From Flavobacterium akiainvivens (GTDB lineage: Bacteria; Bacteroidota; Bacteroidia; Flavobacteriales; Flavobacteriaceae): a DNA stretch of 64,000 nucleotides. Made by a program: the position numbers and the translations under genes. Below are positions 34,187-42,897 of this stretch, piece by piece. Location: assembly GCF_001278115.1 (NCBI RefSeq), contig NZ_LIYD01000005.1:3554928-3618927 (forward strand), written 5' to 3'. Numbering within the stretch: position 1 is the stretch's first letter; every line of letters begins with the position of its first letter. The notes beneath the pieces were generated by a model. The model was not told the origin of the DNA and made no database searches. It saw only the letters and a list, made by a program, of their open reading frames with translations.

Positions 34187-36085
34187 CTATTTTCCTTTTG
34201 AAAGTTTGTATGCATTGATAGCAAAAGAGCCCAGTCCCCATACCCAACCTGATGTCGTAAGAATTCCGGAAATAACTGTAAAGAATTTATCTAGCCTGTG
34301 TCTATAAATTATTATTAAAATAAAAAAGACAAAAGAAATTAGTCCTATTAGTCCTATTTTTTTATATTTTTTTCCATGTTTTCTGATTTCTAAAACTGTA
34401 TCTGCTAGATTTTCAAGTTCTGTTTTAGTCGATTCCTGTATTTTTTTTGCTTCATTAAGCTCAACCTCAATATCTTTCAATTTCTGATCTAGTTTTTCCT
34501 TTTCTTGGACTAAGTTATTTTCAAGAGCTTGTACTTCTTTAATTTTCTCCTGAACTTGTCTTTTTCTTTTTCTTTCTTTTTCAATGATGATTAAAGCTTC
34601 TTTCTTTGCTTCAGTTTTATCTTCTAATATCGAATTATTGAGTCTCTCAATATTTTTTGCGGATTGATGAGCTACGGATTCTAATAGTATTCTATATTCA
34701 TCCGTTGATAAACCATCTAATTGTTTTAAATTGTTATTGAATTCTATTATAAGTTCTTTGCTGGCAATTTCTTCATCTAATGTTATTGCCATAAGTTCGC
34801 TAAGACCAACTGATTTAACTTTATTTGCTAAGTGATGAGGATTTTTAAGCCATAGTAAACTAGTAAGTCCATCAGGAAGTATTACTTCTGACACTTTCTT
34901 GCTTCCAGCTTTGTCAATGTTAAAGTTGACTAATTCTTTGTTACTTGTTAGAAACCATTCTTTTGCTTTTTGAAAAGTTGATATTACTCCCTCTCTGCGT
35001 TCTCTGACATATAGATATGCAAAGACATCATGCTCTGCTGTACCTTTACGTAATCTTGACTCTTTCAAGTCTTTAATGTCCTGTGATTTTGAAAATTTTT
35101 CTTTGTAGACAATTGAAAATGGAACTAACTCAATATCCAAATTTTTCAGTTTTTCTTCTAATTTAGCGTTTAGATTTATTAACCACGTTTTATTTTTTCC
35201 TAATCTTAAGCAAGCTTCGTTTATAGTTGATGTGGGATTTGTATTGTCATAGCTACCAATAGCTTTTTCTATTATACTATAAACTTCGTCTAAGGTTATG
35301 GATAATATTTTTACACTGCCACCAGTGTTTTTTATAAGATCTAATAATTCTAATACAGGTTTTGTATCTTCTTCTTTTTGAATATCTAATGCTCTTAAAA
35401 TTATAGGAGTATCTATATAATAGATTTCATTAGAGATAAATTTAGAATCCATTTCAAATCCTGCCTCTAAAAATCCTGCAACAATTGAACCTAAATAAAT
35501 GTTTTCAGCTATTTTATATAATAGATGATTGTGCATTTCTATATATTCCAGAAATTGGACATGATATATAAAGATTGAATCTGAAAAATCTCCATTTATG
35601 TGCTGTCCAGTAGCAAAAAAAGCAGACAATCTATTCTTGTTTTTGTCTAAGAAGTCTGAAAAAGGAGCGATGTCAGTATGTTCTATTACTTCTTGTTTAA
35701 TATATTCCTCAAATGCTTTTTGTAATGCGGAAGCATTGCGTTTCCCTTTTTTATAGTTTTCTTCTAGTTCTGTGAAAGCATATATGCTTATACGAAAATT
35801 GTTTCCATTAGCCAGAACTTGGAAATTGATTTTTTCTTTCAATTTTCTCGATAATACAGACTCAACAGCTCGTATTAATTTTCTAATTATAATTATTGGA
35901 ACTTGAATTCCATAGTCTTCATTAATTATTTCTTGAATATCTTCAGCAGATCCGTAATCACCGTGAATACTAAATTTACTTAATGCTCTTTTACAAATAG
36001 GGATATATACATGGTTATACAGGTCATTTTGATTTTCTGTTAATGATGCTAAAAAGCAATATCCTGTTAAAGTATTGTTATTCAT
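34187..36085 (-). CDS. PIN-like, coiled-coil, membrane-anchored protein of unknown function
   Basis: 632 residues and clearly AT-rich compared with its neighbours. Residues 1-110 are helical with a winged-helix feel (AEDIQEIINEDYGIQVPIII). Residues about 215-400 resemble a PIN-like nuclease: strand plus Asp225 in IYYIDTPIILRAL, Glu267 in TLDEVYSII, His352-Asp353 in AEHDVFAYLYVRERR, and FLTSNKEL (379-385; usually TxD in PIN domains, here TSN). A charged coiled coil follows (about 472-570), then a transmembrane helix (about 577-594) and a second hydrophobic stretch (about 602-625). It sits alone beside tRNA-Ser(GGA). No characterised family was recognised. A membrane-anchored RNA/DNA nuclease, perhaps in phage defence, is an inference. 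Confidence 0.75.
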   Translation of the reverse strand: MNNNTLTGYCFLASLTENQNDLYNHVYIPICKRALSKFSIHGDYGSAEDIQEIINEDYGIQVPIIIIRKLIRAVESVLSRKLKEKINFQVLANGNNFRISIYAFTELEENYKKGKRNASALQKAFEEYIKQEVIEHTDIAPFSDFLDKNKNRLSAFFATGQHINGDFSDSIFIYHVQFLEYIEMHNHLLYKIAENIYLGSIVAGFLEAGFEMDSKFISNEIYYIDTPIILRALDIQKEEDTKPVLELLDLIKNTGGSVKILSITLDEVYSIIEKAIGSYDNTNPTSTINEACLRLGKNKTWLINLNAKLEEKLKNLDIELVPFSIVYKEKFSKSQDIKDLKESRLRKGTAEHDVFAYLYVRERREGVISTFQKAKEWFLTSNKELVNFNIDKAGSKKVSEVILPDGLTSLLWLKNPHHLANKVKSVGLSELMAITLDEEIASKELIIEFNNNLKQLDGLSTDEYRILLESVAHQSAKNIERLNNSILEDKTEAKKEALIIIEKERKRKRQVQEKIKEVQALENNLVQEKEKLDQKLKDIEVELNEAKKIQESTKTELENLADTVLEIRKHGKKYKKIGLIGLISFVFFILIIIYRHRLDKFFTVISGILTTSGWVWGLGSFAINAYKLSKGK

Positions 36086-36420
36086 AAATTAAATGTCTTT
36101 TAACAAACTTAACAAATATTACCTCACAATAATTTGGGTACCTGAAAAATACCCATTATTAGGTATGGATAAAACATAGACAACTAACCCCTCCCACCTC
36201 CCACATTTTTCTATAAATTTATTCCCAAAAACATCCTCATGGCAAAAATATACGCCCTCTTAACGTTAACCCTTTTCTTGGTAAACTTCAAAAGAGACAA
36301 AACTTTATGCCCTCTGTGAAACCCTTGGTGTTCTTTATGTTAAGATTCTTCTTATAAAAACCTTTCAAAAAAGTGTAACGCGCAGTACAAATTTTCGTCT
36401 TGTTGGTAAATCATCACATC
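36086..36420. other. Intergenic region upstream of the PIN-like gene
   Basis: About 335 bp without a gene. It holds TAAGTTTG (minus strand 36111-36104), an exact TAnnTTTG -7 element for the PIN-like gene; the inverted repeat TGGGTA / TACCCA (36135-36155, 9-bp spacer) just upstream of it; and a stretch at 36311-36344 related to the TTTGTG words at 31661-31695. The leader of the serine hydrolase gene occupies the right end. Confidence 0.5.
36104..36155 (-). promoter_or_regulatory. Putative promoter and operator of the PIN-like gene
   Basis: TAAGTTTG at 36111-36104, about 19 nt before the ATG, with a perfect 6-bp inverted repeat TGGGTA-N9-TACCCA at 36135-36155. The nearest TTG gives a 15-nt spacer, shorter than usual. 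Confidence 0.4.
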
Positions 36421-37812
36421 ATGAAAAAAATACTACTGCTTGCACTGTTAGTGGCTATGGGCAAAGCCAACGCCCAGGACACCCGTGCACAAAAAATCGA
36501 CAGCCTATTTACATCACTTGCCGCTAAGGGCCAGTTTAACGGCAACGTACTCATCGCCGAAAAAGGTAATGTACTCTACAAAAAAAGCTTCGGCCTGCGC
36601 GATGAAGCCGCAAAACTGCCGCTTAATGATACTTCTATATTCGAGCTGGCATCGGTATCAAAACAGTTTACCGCCATGGGCATTGTGCTTTTAGAGCAAA
36701 AAGGCAAGCTTAAGTATGACGACCCTATTGTAAAATACATCCCCGAGCTTGGGTTTTACAAAGGCGTTACCATAAGGCAGCTGCTTAACCACACCGGCGG
36801 CCTGCCTGACTATATGCAGCTTATAGGCACTAAGGGCGACACCACTAAAATCAACACCAACAAAGACATTATTACGCTGTTTGCCAAAGAAAAACCGGAA
36901 GCCGACTTTACCCCCGGCAGCAAGTTTGAATACAGCAATACCGGCTATGCACTACTGGCCAGTATTATAGAAAAAGCTTCGGGTAAAACCTATGCGATGT
37001 TTTTGGCTGATAACATTTTTAAGCCTTTAAAAATGGAAAACACCTTTGTATACAACCGCAGGCTGGCCCCTAAAAAGGTAGAAAACTATGCCTACGGCTA
37101 TGTGTATGATGCCAACGGAAAGAAACTACTGCCCGATAACGACCCGGATAGGAGCTATGTAATATGCCTTGATGGTATTGTGGGCGATGGTACTGTAAAC
37201 TCTACCACGGTAGACCTGCTTAAGTGGGACAGGGCTTTGTATACCGATAAGCTGGCTTCTAAAAAATCGCTGGAGTTGGTGTTTACCCCGCCGGTATTGC
37301 CTAACGATGAGAAAACAAAATACGCCTTTGGCTGGATTATAGATGCATCGGCAGAGTATGGAAAGGTAACGGCACACAGCGGCGGATGGCCGGGCTATGT
37401 TAACTATATCGAAAGGCATATAGATAACGACAAAACCATTATCGTGCTGCAAAACAACGAAAACGGAATGTCTTTCCTTAAAAACGTGCGCCGCCTGCTG
37501 TATGGCAAAGCGCCCGAAGTAGTAAAAGACACACAAACCGAGATAACCCTGACCGAAGCCCAGCTTACCCCGTTTGTAGGCGAGTATGAGCTTGAACCGG
37601 GCTTTAATATGGAAATGACGTTAGATAACGGCCAACTGTACACACAAATACCGGGTCAGGAGAAATTTCCGGTGTTTGCAGAGTCAGAAAATACCTTTTT
37701 CCTTAAAGTGGTTAAGGCGCAACTTGTGTTTGAAAAAGACAGCACCGGCACGGTAATTAATGCCATCCTTAAGCAAAACGGCAATGAGTTTGTTGTTAAA
37801 AAAGTAAAGTAA
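36421..37812 (+). CDS. Serine hydrolase, beta-lactamase class C family
   Basis: 463 residues from MKKILLLALLVAMG, the second ATG, which gives a good signal peptide ending NAQ. The beta-lactamase/DD-peptidase fold has Ser78-x-x-Lys81 (ASVSK), Tyr171-Ser-Asn173 (YSN) and HSGGWPG in place of KTG. The C-terminal 110 residues form an extra beta-domain of the DUF3471 type (EITLTEAQLTPFVGEYELEP). It is a periplasmic esterase or peptidase, not necessarily a resistance enzyme. It is a single gene; its terminator is shared with the convergent cold-shock gene. Confidence 0.9.
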   Translation: MKKILLLALLVAMGKANAQDTRAQKIDSLFTSLAAKGQFNGNVLIAEKGNVLYKKSFGLRDEAAKLPLNDTSIFELASVSKQFTAMGIVLLEQKGKLKYDDPIVKYIPELGFYKGVTIRQLLNHTGGLPDYMQLIGTKGDTTKINTNKDIITLFAKEKPEADFTPGSKFEYSNTGYALLASIIEKASGKTYAMFLADNIFKPLKMENTFVYNRRLAPKKVENYAYGYVYDANGKKLLPDNDPDRSYVICLDGIVGDGTVNSTTVDLLKWDRALYTDKLASKKSLELVFTPPVLPNDEKTKYAFGWIIDASAEYGKVTAHSGGWPGYVNYIERHIDNDKTIIVLQNNENGMSFLKNVRRLLYGKAPEVVKDTQTEITLTEAQLTPFVGEYELEPGFNMEMTLDNGQLYTQIPGQEKFPVFAESENTFFLKVVKAQLVFEKDSTGTVINAILKQNGNEFVVKKVK

Positions 37813-37827
37813 ACAATAGCCATAAAA

Positions 37828-37853
37828 AAAGCGCCCTGTTTCCGGGGCGCTTT
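37828..37853. terminator. Shared terminator of serine hydrolase and cold-shock genes
   Basis: AAAGCGCCC (37828-37836) pairs with GGGCGCTTT (37845-37853) around an 8-nt loop. T runs occur on both strands, longest on the minus strand. Confidence 0.88.
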
Positions 37854-37873
37854 AATTTTAACCGTGATGTATA

Positions 37874-38065
37874 TTATAATAATGTCACGTTTACGGCATT
37901 AGGGCCTTTGCGGCCTTCCTGCACTTCATAACTAACGGCATCGTTCTCACGAACTTTGTCTGTTAAACCTGAAACGTGAACAAAAATTTCACTTCCACCG
38001 TTGCTTGGAACTATAAATCCGAAGCCTTTTTCTTCATTGAAGAATTTTACTGTACCTTCTTGCAT
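37874..38065 (-). CDS. Cold-shock domain protein
   Basis: 63 residues from MQEGTVKFFNEEKGFGFI, the canonical start of CspA-type proteins; longer readings with 16 extra residues (to 38113) do not fit the family. RNP1 (KGFGFI) and RNP2 (IFVHVS) motifs are present. It is a single-strand RNA/DNA-binding chaperone. The 5' leader is probably about 25-45 nt; a TATCTTCG sequence (minus 38091-38084), one mismatch from the -7 consensus, could be its promoter. Confidence 0.95.
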   Translation of the reverse strand: MQEGTVKFFNEEKGFGFIVPSNGGSEIFVHVSGLTDKVRENDAVSYEVQEGRKGPNAVNVTLL

Positions 38066-38271
38066 TGCAATATTAAATTTCGGCGAAGATACTATATTGT
38101 TTTTATAAAACACTGAAAATGAAATAATTATTTTTAGTGCCCTGATTTATGTGTGGAAATCCCTACATAACGCTGTTTAAGGCAGTTATAATTTTCGGTC
38201 AATTCTCACCCAATAAATACTGTAAATCACAGTTTTGTATTAAATTACGCACCCATATTACTGCCATACAG

Positions 38272-41200
38272 ATGAAAACCAAAAAGATACTCAAACGCTT
38301 ACTCATAACCCTCACATCGCTGCTGGTTATACTGGGTATAGCCATTGCCATAGCCCTCAACTTTATTTTTACGCCCGAGCGTATTACCCCCATGGTAACC
38401 GAAATGCTCAACGAAAACCTTGATGCAAAGGTAGAGTGCGAAAGTATTGAGCTAACGTTCTTTTCATCGTTTCCGCACTTTGGGGTAAAGCTTAAAAAAG
38501 GCAGTGTGATTACCCCGGCATTAACAGGTATAAAAAGCGATACCCTGGCACAGTTTGATGTATGCAGGGCATCATTCAACGCACAAAAGCTGTGGCGCAA
38601 GCACGATTTGGTGGTTACAAACCTCACACTTACAAACCCCAGGGTAAAAGCCATAATACAAAAAAACGGCCACCAGAACTGGAACATCGTTAAACCTACC
38701 GAGCCCGATACTACCGATACCGACACGGCTTCTTTCAAGATAAACCACATCCTTATTAAAAAAGTTAAGGTAGAAAATGCCAGTATTGCCTATCATGATT
38801 ACGTTACAAAATCGCACGCAAAGGCCGATAGCCTCAACATAAGCCTCAAGGCATCTGATACCGAAGATAAAATGGAGCTGGCTACCGAAACCCACGGCAG
38901 GCACATAAGTTTTTCTAAAGACGGCTACCGTTTTGCCAATAAGCTTAAGGTAGATTTTGAAACCGATATTGTGTACCTTAAAAAACAGCATAAGCTGGAT
39001 TTTGATAAAAGCACCATTACCATTAACGACATTGATTTTGTTACCGAAGGCCACTTTAGACGCGATACGGTTAATAATGATATCCATGCCGATGTAGTGC
39101 TCGAAATGAAAGTGCCATCGCTCAAAACCCTGTGGGAAACCATACCGCCACACCTTATCCAGAAAGATGATATAGATGTGCAGGGCAATGTGCTGCTCAA
39201 GGTTACCTCTAAGGGTATTTACAATAAAACCAGGCTGCCGCTAACCGATATTACTTTTAAGATTGATAACGGCGTGCTGAAGTACAACAATTTCCCGGGC
39301 GAGATTCGCCACCTTGAGGCCGATGTGCACAGCGTGCTCAATTATGATAAGCCGGAGCTTTCTGAACTTACCGTTAAGGAAGTGTATCTTGAAGGCACGG
39401 GGGTAGACCTTAAGGGCCACGCCAAAGTAACAAACCTGCTGAAAGACCCTGAAATTGATGCCGACCTGAAAGGCGACCTCGACCTTACCACCCTCAAAAA
39501 GAAATTCCCCATTGCGCAGGATATAGTGGCCATGGGTCAGGCACACATAGATATTAACGCCCTGTTTAAGAGCAATGATATTATGGAGAGCAACTTTAAT
39601 AACATGAAGGTAAAGGGCAACACGGTGCTTACCGGTCTGTTCCTGCACGACCCTAAAGATACCGTATACCTAAAGACGGCTAAAACGGAGCTGGTCTTTG
39701 GCCGCAAGGCCGAAACCGAAGAGCGCAAAGCCTTTGGCAAGCTTAACGTTACCAACCTTGAGGTGCACTATAAAAAGCAGCACGACCTCACACTGAGCGG
39801 GCTGGCGGTTACTATGGGTGCACAAAAGCTTAAAAACAACAGCGCTGCCTTAGATGCCGATATTAAACTCTCTAAACTTGATTATAAAGCCGCCGATAAC
39901 AAAATAGGCAGTGCCACGGTAGATGGGCTTACGGCCAATGTAAAGCTTAAAAAGAAAGACTCTATTACGGGGTTAGATGCCCACATTAACCTTACCAATC
40001 TTAGGTATAACCAAACGGCCAATAACATGAAAGCCGTGGTGCGAAAGGCAAACATTACTGCCGGGCTGGGGGCAAGGCACACTAAAAAACGCCCGTCTAT
40101 AGCCACCACGTTTACAGCCGATAGCGCCGCCGTATGGCAGGATAAAAATTTTGTGGGCATACGCAACGGCAACTACAAGCTCACGGTGCGCAAAAACCGC
40201 GAAGATATCTGGATGCCGCGCGGCACAATAGAGTTTAACAACCTCTATGCCTTTATGCCGGAGTTTGCCCTGCCGCTGCGCATGGAGCATTCGCAGATAG
40301 GTATAAACAACAAGGCCATTACACTACAAAATGCACATATTTTCTTTGGGAATTCAGATGTTACGCTCTCAGGGCAAATAAACAATATGCTGGCCAAGAA
40401 GTCGCCCGATAAAAGGGTAGATGCCACCCTTATCCTTACCTCTAATTTTATTGACGCCAACGAAATCATGAAGGTTATGGACTCCCAAACTACTGCTTCT
40501 GCTGAAAAGCAACCCGACTTTAAGCAGGTAGACGAAGCCCACGTGCGCGGAAAGAAAAACGTGCACGACCACAAAACCGCCTTTAAAATTCCGGAAAACA
40601 TAAACTTTACCTTCAACAGCAATATTAAAAAGCTGCATTACGGCGGGCTCGACCTTCAAAACCTGCACGGGGTAATGAAAATTGAAGACGGCCACCTTAA
40701 GCTCAACCACTTTGAGCTTACCACGCTTGCCGCCCGTTTAACCGCCAGCCTTAACTATGCCGCTACAAAAAAGGGCAGGGCAAAGGTAGATTTCGACCTT
40801 AACCTGCACGATATAGAAATGGCTAATATTGCCAAGGTTATGCCGGCTATGGACAGCCTTTTCCCCATGACAAAATCGTTTGTGGGCAAGGCACACCTGC
40901 GCATGCAGGGCAGCGCCATGCTAAGCCATAATATGGATGTAATTATACCGTCGGTAAAAAGTATAGCCGCACTGCAGGCTACAGATGTTATGGTGCTGGA
41001 CGGCGAAACCTTTAGGGAAATGGCCAAAACGCTTATGTTTAAAGAAAAAAAGGAGGCGCAAACCATACATACCCTTAATATGGAAATGATCATAGAAAAA
41101 AGCCACATGGAAATCCTGCCGGCCTTTGTAGAGATAGACCGCTACCAGCTTGCCGTGGGGGGCATACAAAACCTGGACATGACCTATGATTACCACGTTT

Positions 41201-41391
41201 CGGTGCTCAAGTCGCCCATTCCGTTTAAAACGGGGGTAGACATAAAAGGCAACCTCGATGATTATGACATAAGCCTCAGTAAAGCCAAATTTAAATACTA
41301 TTTTACCGATAAGCAGCGCCTTAAAGACAAGGCAGACGAAACCATAATTGCCAAAAAGAAAAACATACTGGCACAGCTTAAGTTTGATTAG
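38272..41391 (+). CDS. AsmA family protein
   Basis: About 1039 residues from MKTKKILKRLLITL; upstream codons in frame lack a family-like start. An N-terminal membrane anchor (about 8-28) is followed by an AsmA N-terminal domain (TPERITPMVTEMLNENLDAKVECESIEL), a very long periplasmic beta-rich region built from repeated lipid-transfer-like strands, and an AsmA C-terminal domain (about 860-1000, MANIAKVMPAMDSLF, LDGETFREMAKTLMF). Such proteins are bridge-like lipid-transfer proteins between inner and outer membranes. It is a single gene, divergent from the cold-shock gene. Confidence 0.9.
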   Translation: MKTKKILKRLLITLTSLLVILGIAIAIALNFIFTPERITPMVTEMLNENLDAKVECESIELTFFSSFPHFGVKLKKGSVITPALTGIKSDTLAQFDVCRASFNAQKLWRKHDLVVTNLTLTNPRVKAIIQKNGHQNWNIVKPTEPDTTDTDTASFKINHILIKKVKVENASIAYHDYVTKSHAKADSLNISLKASDTEDKMELATETHGRHISFSKDGYRFANKLKVDFETDIVYLKKQHKLDFDKSTITINDIDFVTEGHFRRDTVNNDIHADVVLEMKVPSLKTLWETIPPHLIQKDDIDVQGNVLLKVTSKGIYNKTRLPLTDITFKIDNGVLKYNNFPGEIRHLEADVHSVLNYDKPELSELTVKEVYLEGTGVDLKGHAKVTNLLKDPEIDADLKGDLDLTTLKKKFPIAQDIVAMGQAHIDINALFKSNDIMESNFNNMKVKGNTVLTGLFLHDPKDTVYLKTAKTELVFGRKAETEERKAFGKLNVTNLEVHYKKQHDLTLSGLAVTMGAQKLKNNSAALDADIKLSKLDYKAADNKIGSATVDGLTANVKLKKKDSITGLDAHINLTNLRYNQTANNMKAVVRKANITAGLGARHTKKRPSIATTFTADSAAVWQDKNFVGIRNGNYKLTVRKNREDIWMPRGTIEFNNLYAFMPEFALPLRMEHSQIGINNKAITLQNAHIFFGNSDVTLSGQINNMLAKKSPDKRVDATLILTSNFIDANEIMKVMDSQTTASAEKQPDFKQVDEAHVRGKKNVHDHKTAFKIPENINFTFNSNIKKLHYGGLDLQNLHGVMKIEDGHLKLNHFELTTLAARLTASLNYAATKKGRAKVDFDLNLHDIEMANIAKVMPAMDSLFPMTKSFVGKAHLRMQGSAMLSHNMDVIIPSVKSIAALQATDVMVLDGETFREMAKTLMFKEKKEAQTIHTLNMEMIIEKSHMEILPAFVEIDRYQLAVGGIQNLDMTYDYHVSVLKSPIPFKTGVDIKGNLDDYDISLSKAKFKYYFTDKQRLKDKADETIIAKKKNILAQLKFD

Positions 41392-41411
41392 GCTGCCCAG
41401 CTTCAAAATAG

Positions 41412-41705
41412 AAATGCTCCTGTAAAAAATATAAGTGGTCGGAAGAAATTCCGGCTACTTATGTTTTAGGAATACAGGTTTTCTCATGGCTTCACAAAGA
41501 TGTAACAGTACGATTGAGCTCCGTAGGAGCGGTATATTTATAGTAGTATTGAACAGCGCGGAATGGAAGTCCCGTACGGACGGCATATAGACGAATAATT
41601 CATATGCCGCTCCTCCGGAGCTCTTGCTTACCCTGCTTTGCTATAAATATGCCACCCCTACGGGGTTATTCAGGACAAACAATCTTACTGTAAAAAGGAG
41701 CATTT
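41412..41705. repeat. Terminator hairpin interrupted by a repeat element with 9-bp direct repeats
   Basis: AAATGCTCC (41412-41420) and GGAGCATTT (41697-41705) are complementary and followed by a T run, as in a terminator. CTGTAAAAA occurs at 41420-41428 and again at 41688-41696. Removing one copy and the 259 bp between would restore a compact terminator with an 8-nt loop. The insert holds an RNA-like hairpin (41431-41462) and the four-unit repeat described next. Confidence 0.6.
41516..41667. repeat. Four-unit nested inverted repeat element, copy A
   Basis: Units of the type CCGTAGGAGCGGYATATTTATAG: outer left (41516-41543), inner left (41569-41588), inner right (41601-41623, inverted), outer right (41641-41667, inverted). 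The outer-left and inner-right units share a 22-nt near-perfect complementary stretch. The same plan recurs at 47737-47894. Confidence 0.7.
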
Positions 41706-41710
41706 TTATT

Positions 41711-42739
41711 TTATTTACCGTTGCTAAACAAGGCAATCTTGGCATAAAAATCCTCCATCATCAGGCGGATGTCTAAATCGGTGTATACCCTTATATTCCG
41801 TCCGTTGTGGTTGGTAAGGTACTGCCCGGCATCGTTTATCTTGGGGGCCTGCATTACAACATACTTGCTTGATGCGGGGTCGGCCTCCCAGCCCGATTGC
41901 AGCGCCGTGAGCAGCACCAGCGGGCTGTCGCCCAAAACATAGGCCTCGCCCAGCGTTCTGTTCGATTTTTTAAGTATGTTTTCTATGCGTTCTACCAGCA
42001 GTGCCCCGGTTTTGCCCTTGCCCGCCACTTTATATTGCAGTTCGGCATACGATACCAGCGCCTGCCTGTAGGCATCACGCGGAATTTGCCACAGCGGTAT
42101 GTCAGACGTGTTAAAGATTACCTGCCCGGCCTTAATGTCTATGCCCAGGTTGTATTCAATGGGCTGGTAGTTGGGTGGGGGTGTGGCCAGTCCGGCATAT
42201 TCAGGACCGCCTATCCATACCAGCTTTATTTTCTCGGCAATCTTAGGCTCTTTCAGGTAGGCGCTGGCAATGGTGGTAAGGCTGGCACCGCACAATATAT
42301 ACAGCGGCCTTTTATCATCGCTCAGGGCTTCTTTAATTATGGCATCAGCCCCTTCAGAGGGGCTTGGCGTGTTTACATCGGGCAATCCTGATTCTGCACC
42401 CATATAAACCGGCGGCGGGCTGGGTAGTGCCATGGTTTTTAAAAGCACCTTTACCTGATCACAGGCGTATGCAGCCGTGCCCGGCGATTCATAAAACCCA
42501 CCGCTGTACAGGCGAGAGCCTATAATGGCCTTTACCTCGGCAGCGGGTGATAACAGCTGCTGTACCAGGTGGAAAAGCCCATCAGGGTCGCCGCCAAAAT
42601 CATTGTCAATAATAACGCGCATACGTGGTGCGGTAACTTCGTTTTTTGCGGTGGTTTTGGGTTGTGCCATGCAAAGGGCAGGCAACAGGCACAGCAGTAA
42701 GCTAAGCCTGCGGGTATAGGTTTGTAGGTAAGATATCAT
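41711..42739 (-). CDS. Secreted nucleoside hydrolase-like protein
   Basis: 342 residues with a signal peptide (ending LPALCMAQ) and then the inosine-uridine nucleoside hydrolase fold, recognised by RVIIDNDFGGDPDGLFHL (about 40-57), where Asp residues bind calcium in the family, and the C-terminal LGDSPLVLLTALQ block. The middle (YILCGASLTTIASAYLKEPK) fits the family. It is probably a periplasmic nucleoside N-ribohydrolase or a related glycosidase acting on nucleosides. It stands alone, with the interrupted terminator downstream. Confidence 0.85.
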   Translation of the reverse strand: MISYLQTYTRRLSLLLCLLPALCMAQPKTTAKNEVTAPRMRVIIDNDFGGDPDGLFHLVQQLLSPAAEVKAIIGSRLYSGGFYESPGTAAYACDQVKVLLKTMALPSPPPVYMGAESGLPDVNTPSPSEGADAIIKEALSDDKRPLYILCGASLTTIASAYLKEPKIAEKIKLVWIGGPEYAGLATPPPNYQPIEYNLGIDIKAGQVIFNTSDIPLWQIPRDAYRQALVSYAELQYKVAGKGKTGALLVERIENILKKSNRTLGEAYVLGDSPLVLLTALQSGWEADPASSKYVVMQAPKINDAGQYLTNHNGRNIRVYTDLDIRLMMEDFYAKIALFSNGK

Positions 42740-42897
42740 AACAGTTTGTTTGCTGTGCCAAATTTAAGGTTTAAGCGGCGTGCACTGTCCTGTACTTACC
42801 TGCTGCATTGCGCGCGGTTACATAAATTTAACGGGCAACTCTGTAAAGCACTCCCCAAAAAAAACGCTACTTTTACGCCTTAATTTTAAATACACTC

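Noticed and set aside
34129..36420. Integrated element with an att repeat of the tRNA-Ser 3' end
   Set aside because: I looked for a second copy of the tRNA 3' end (ATCCCTTCCTCTCTG-like) to 36.4 kb and found none, and there is no integrase nearby. The gene may still be foreign but attachment sites are not seen.
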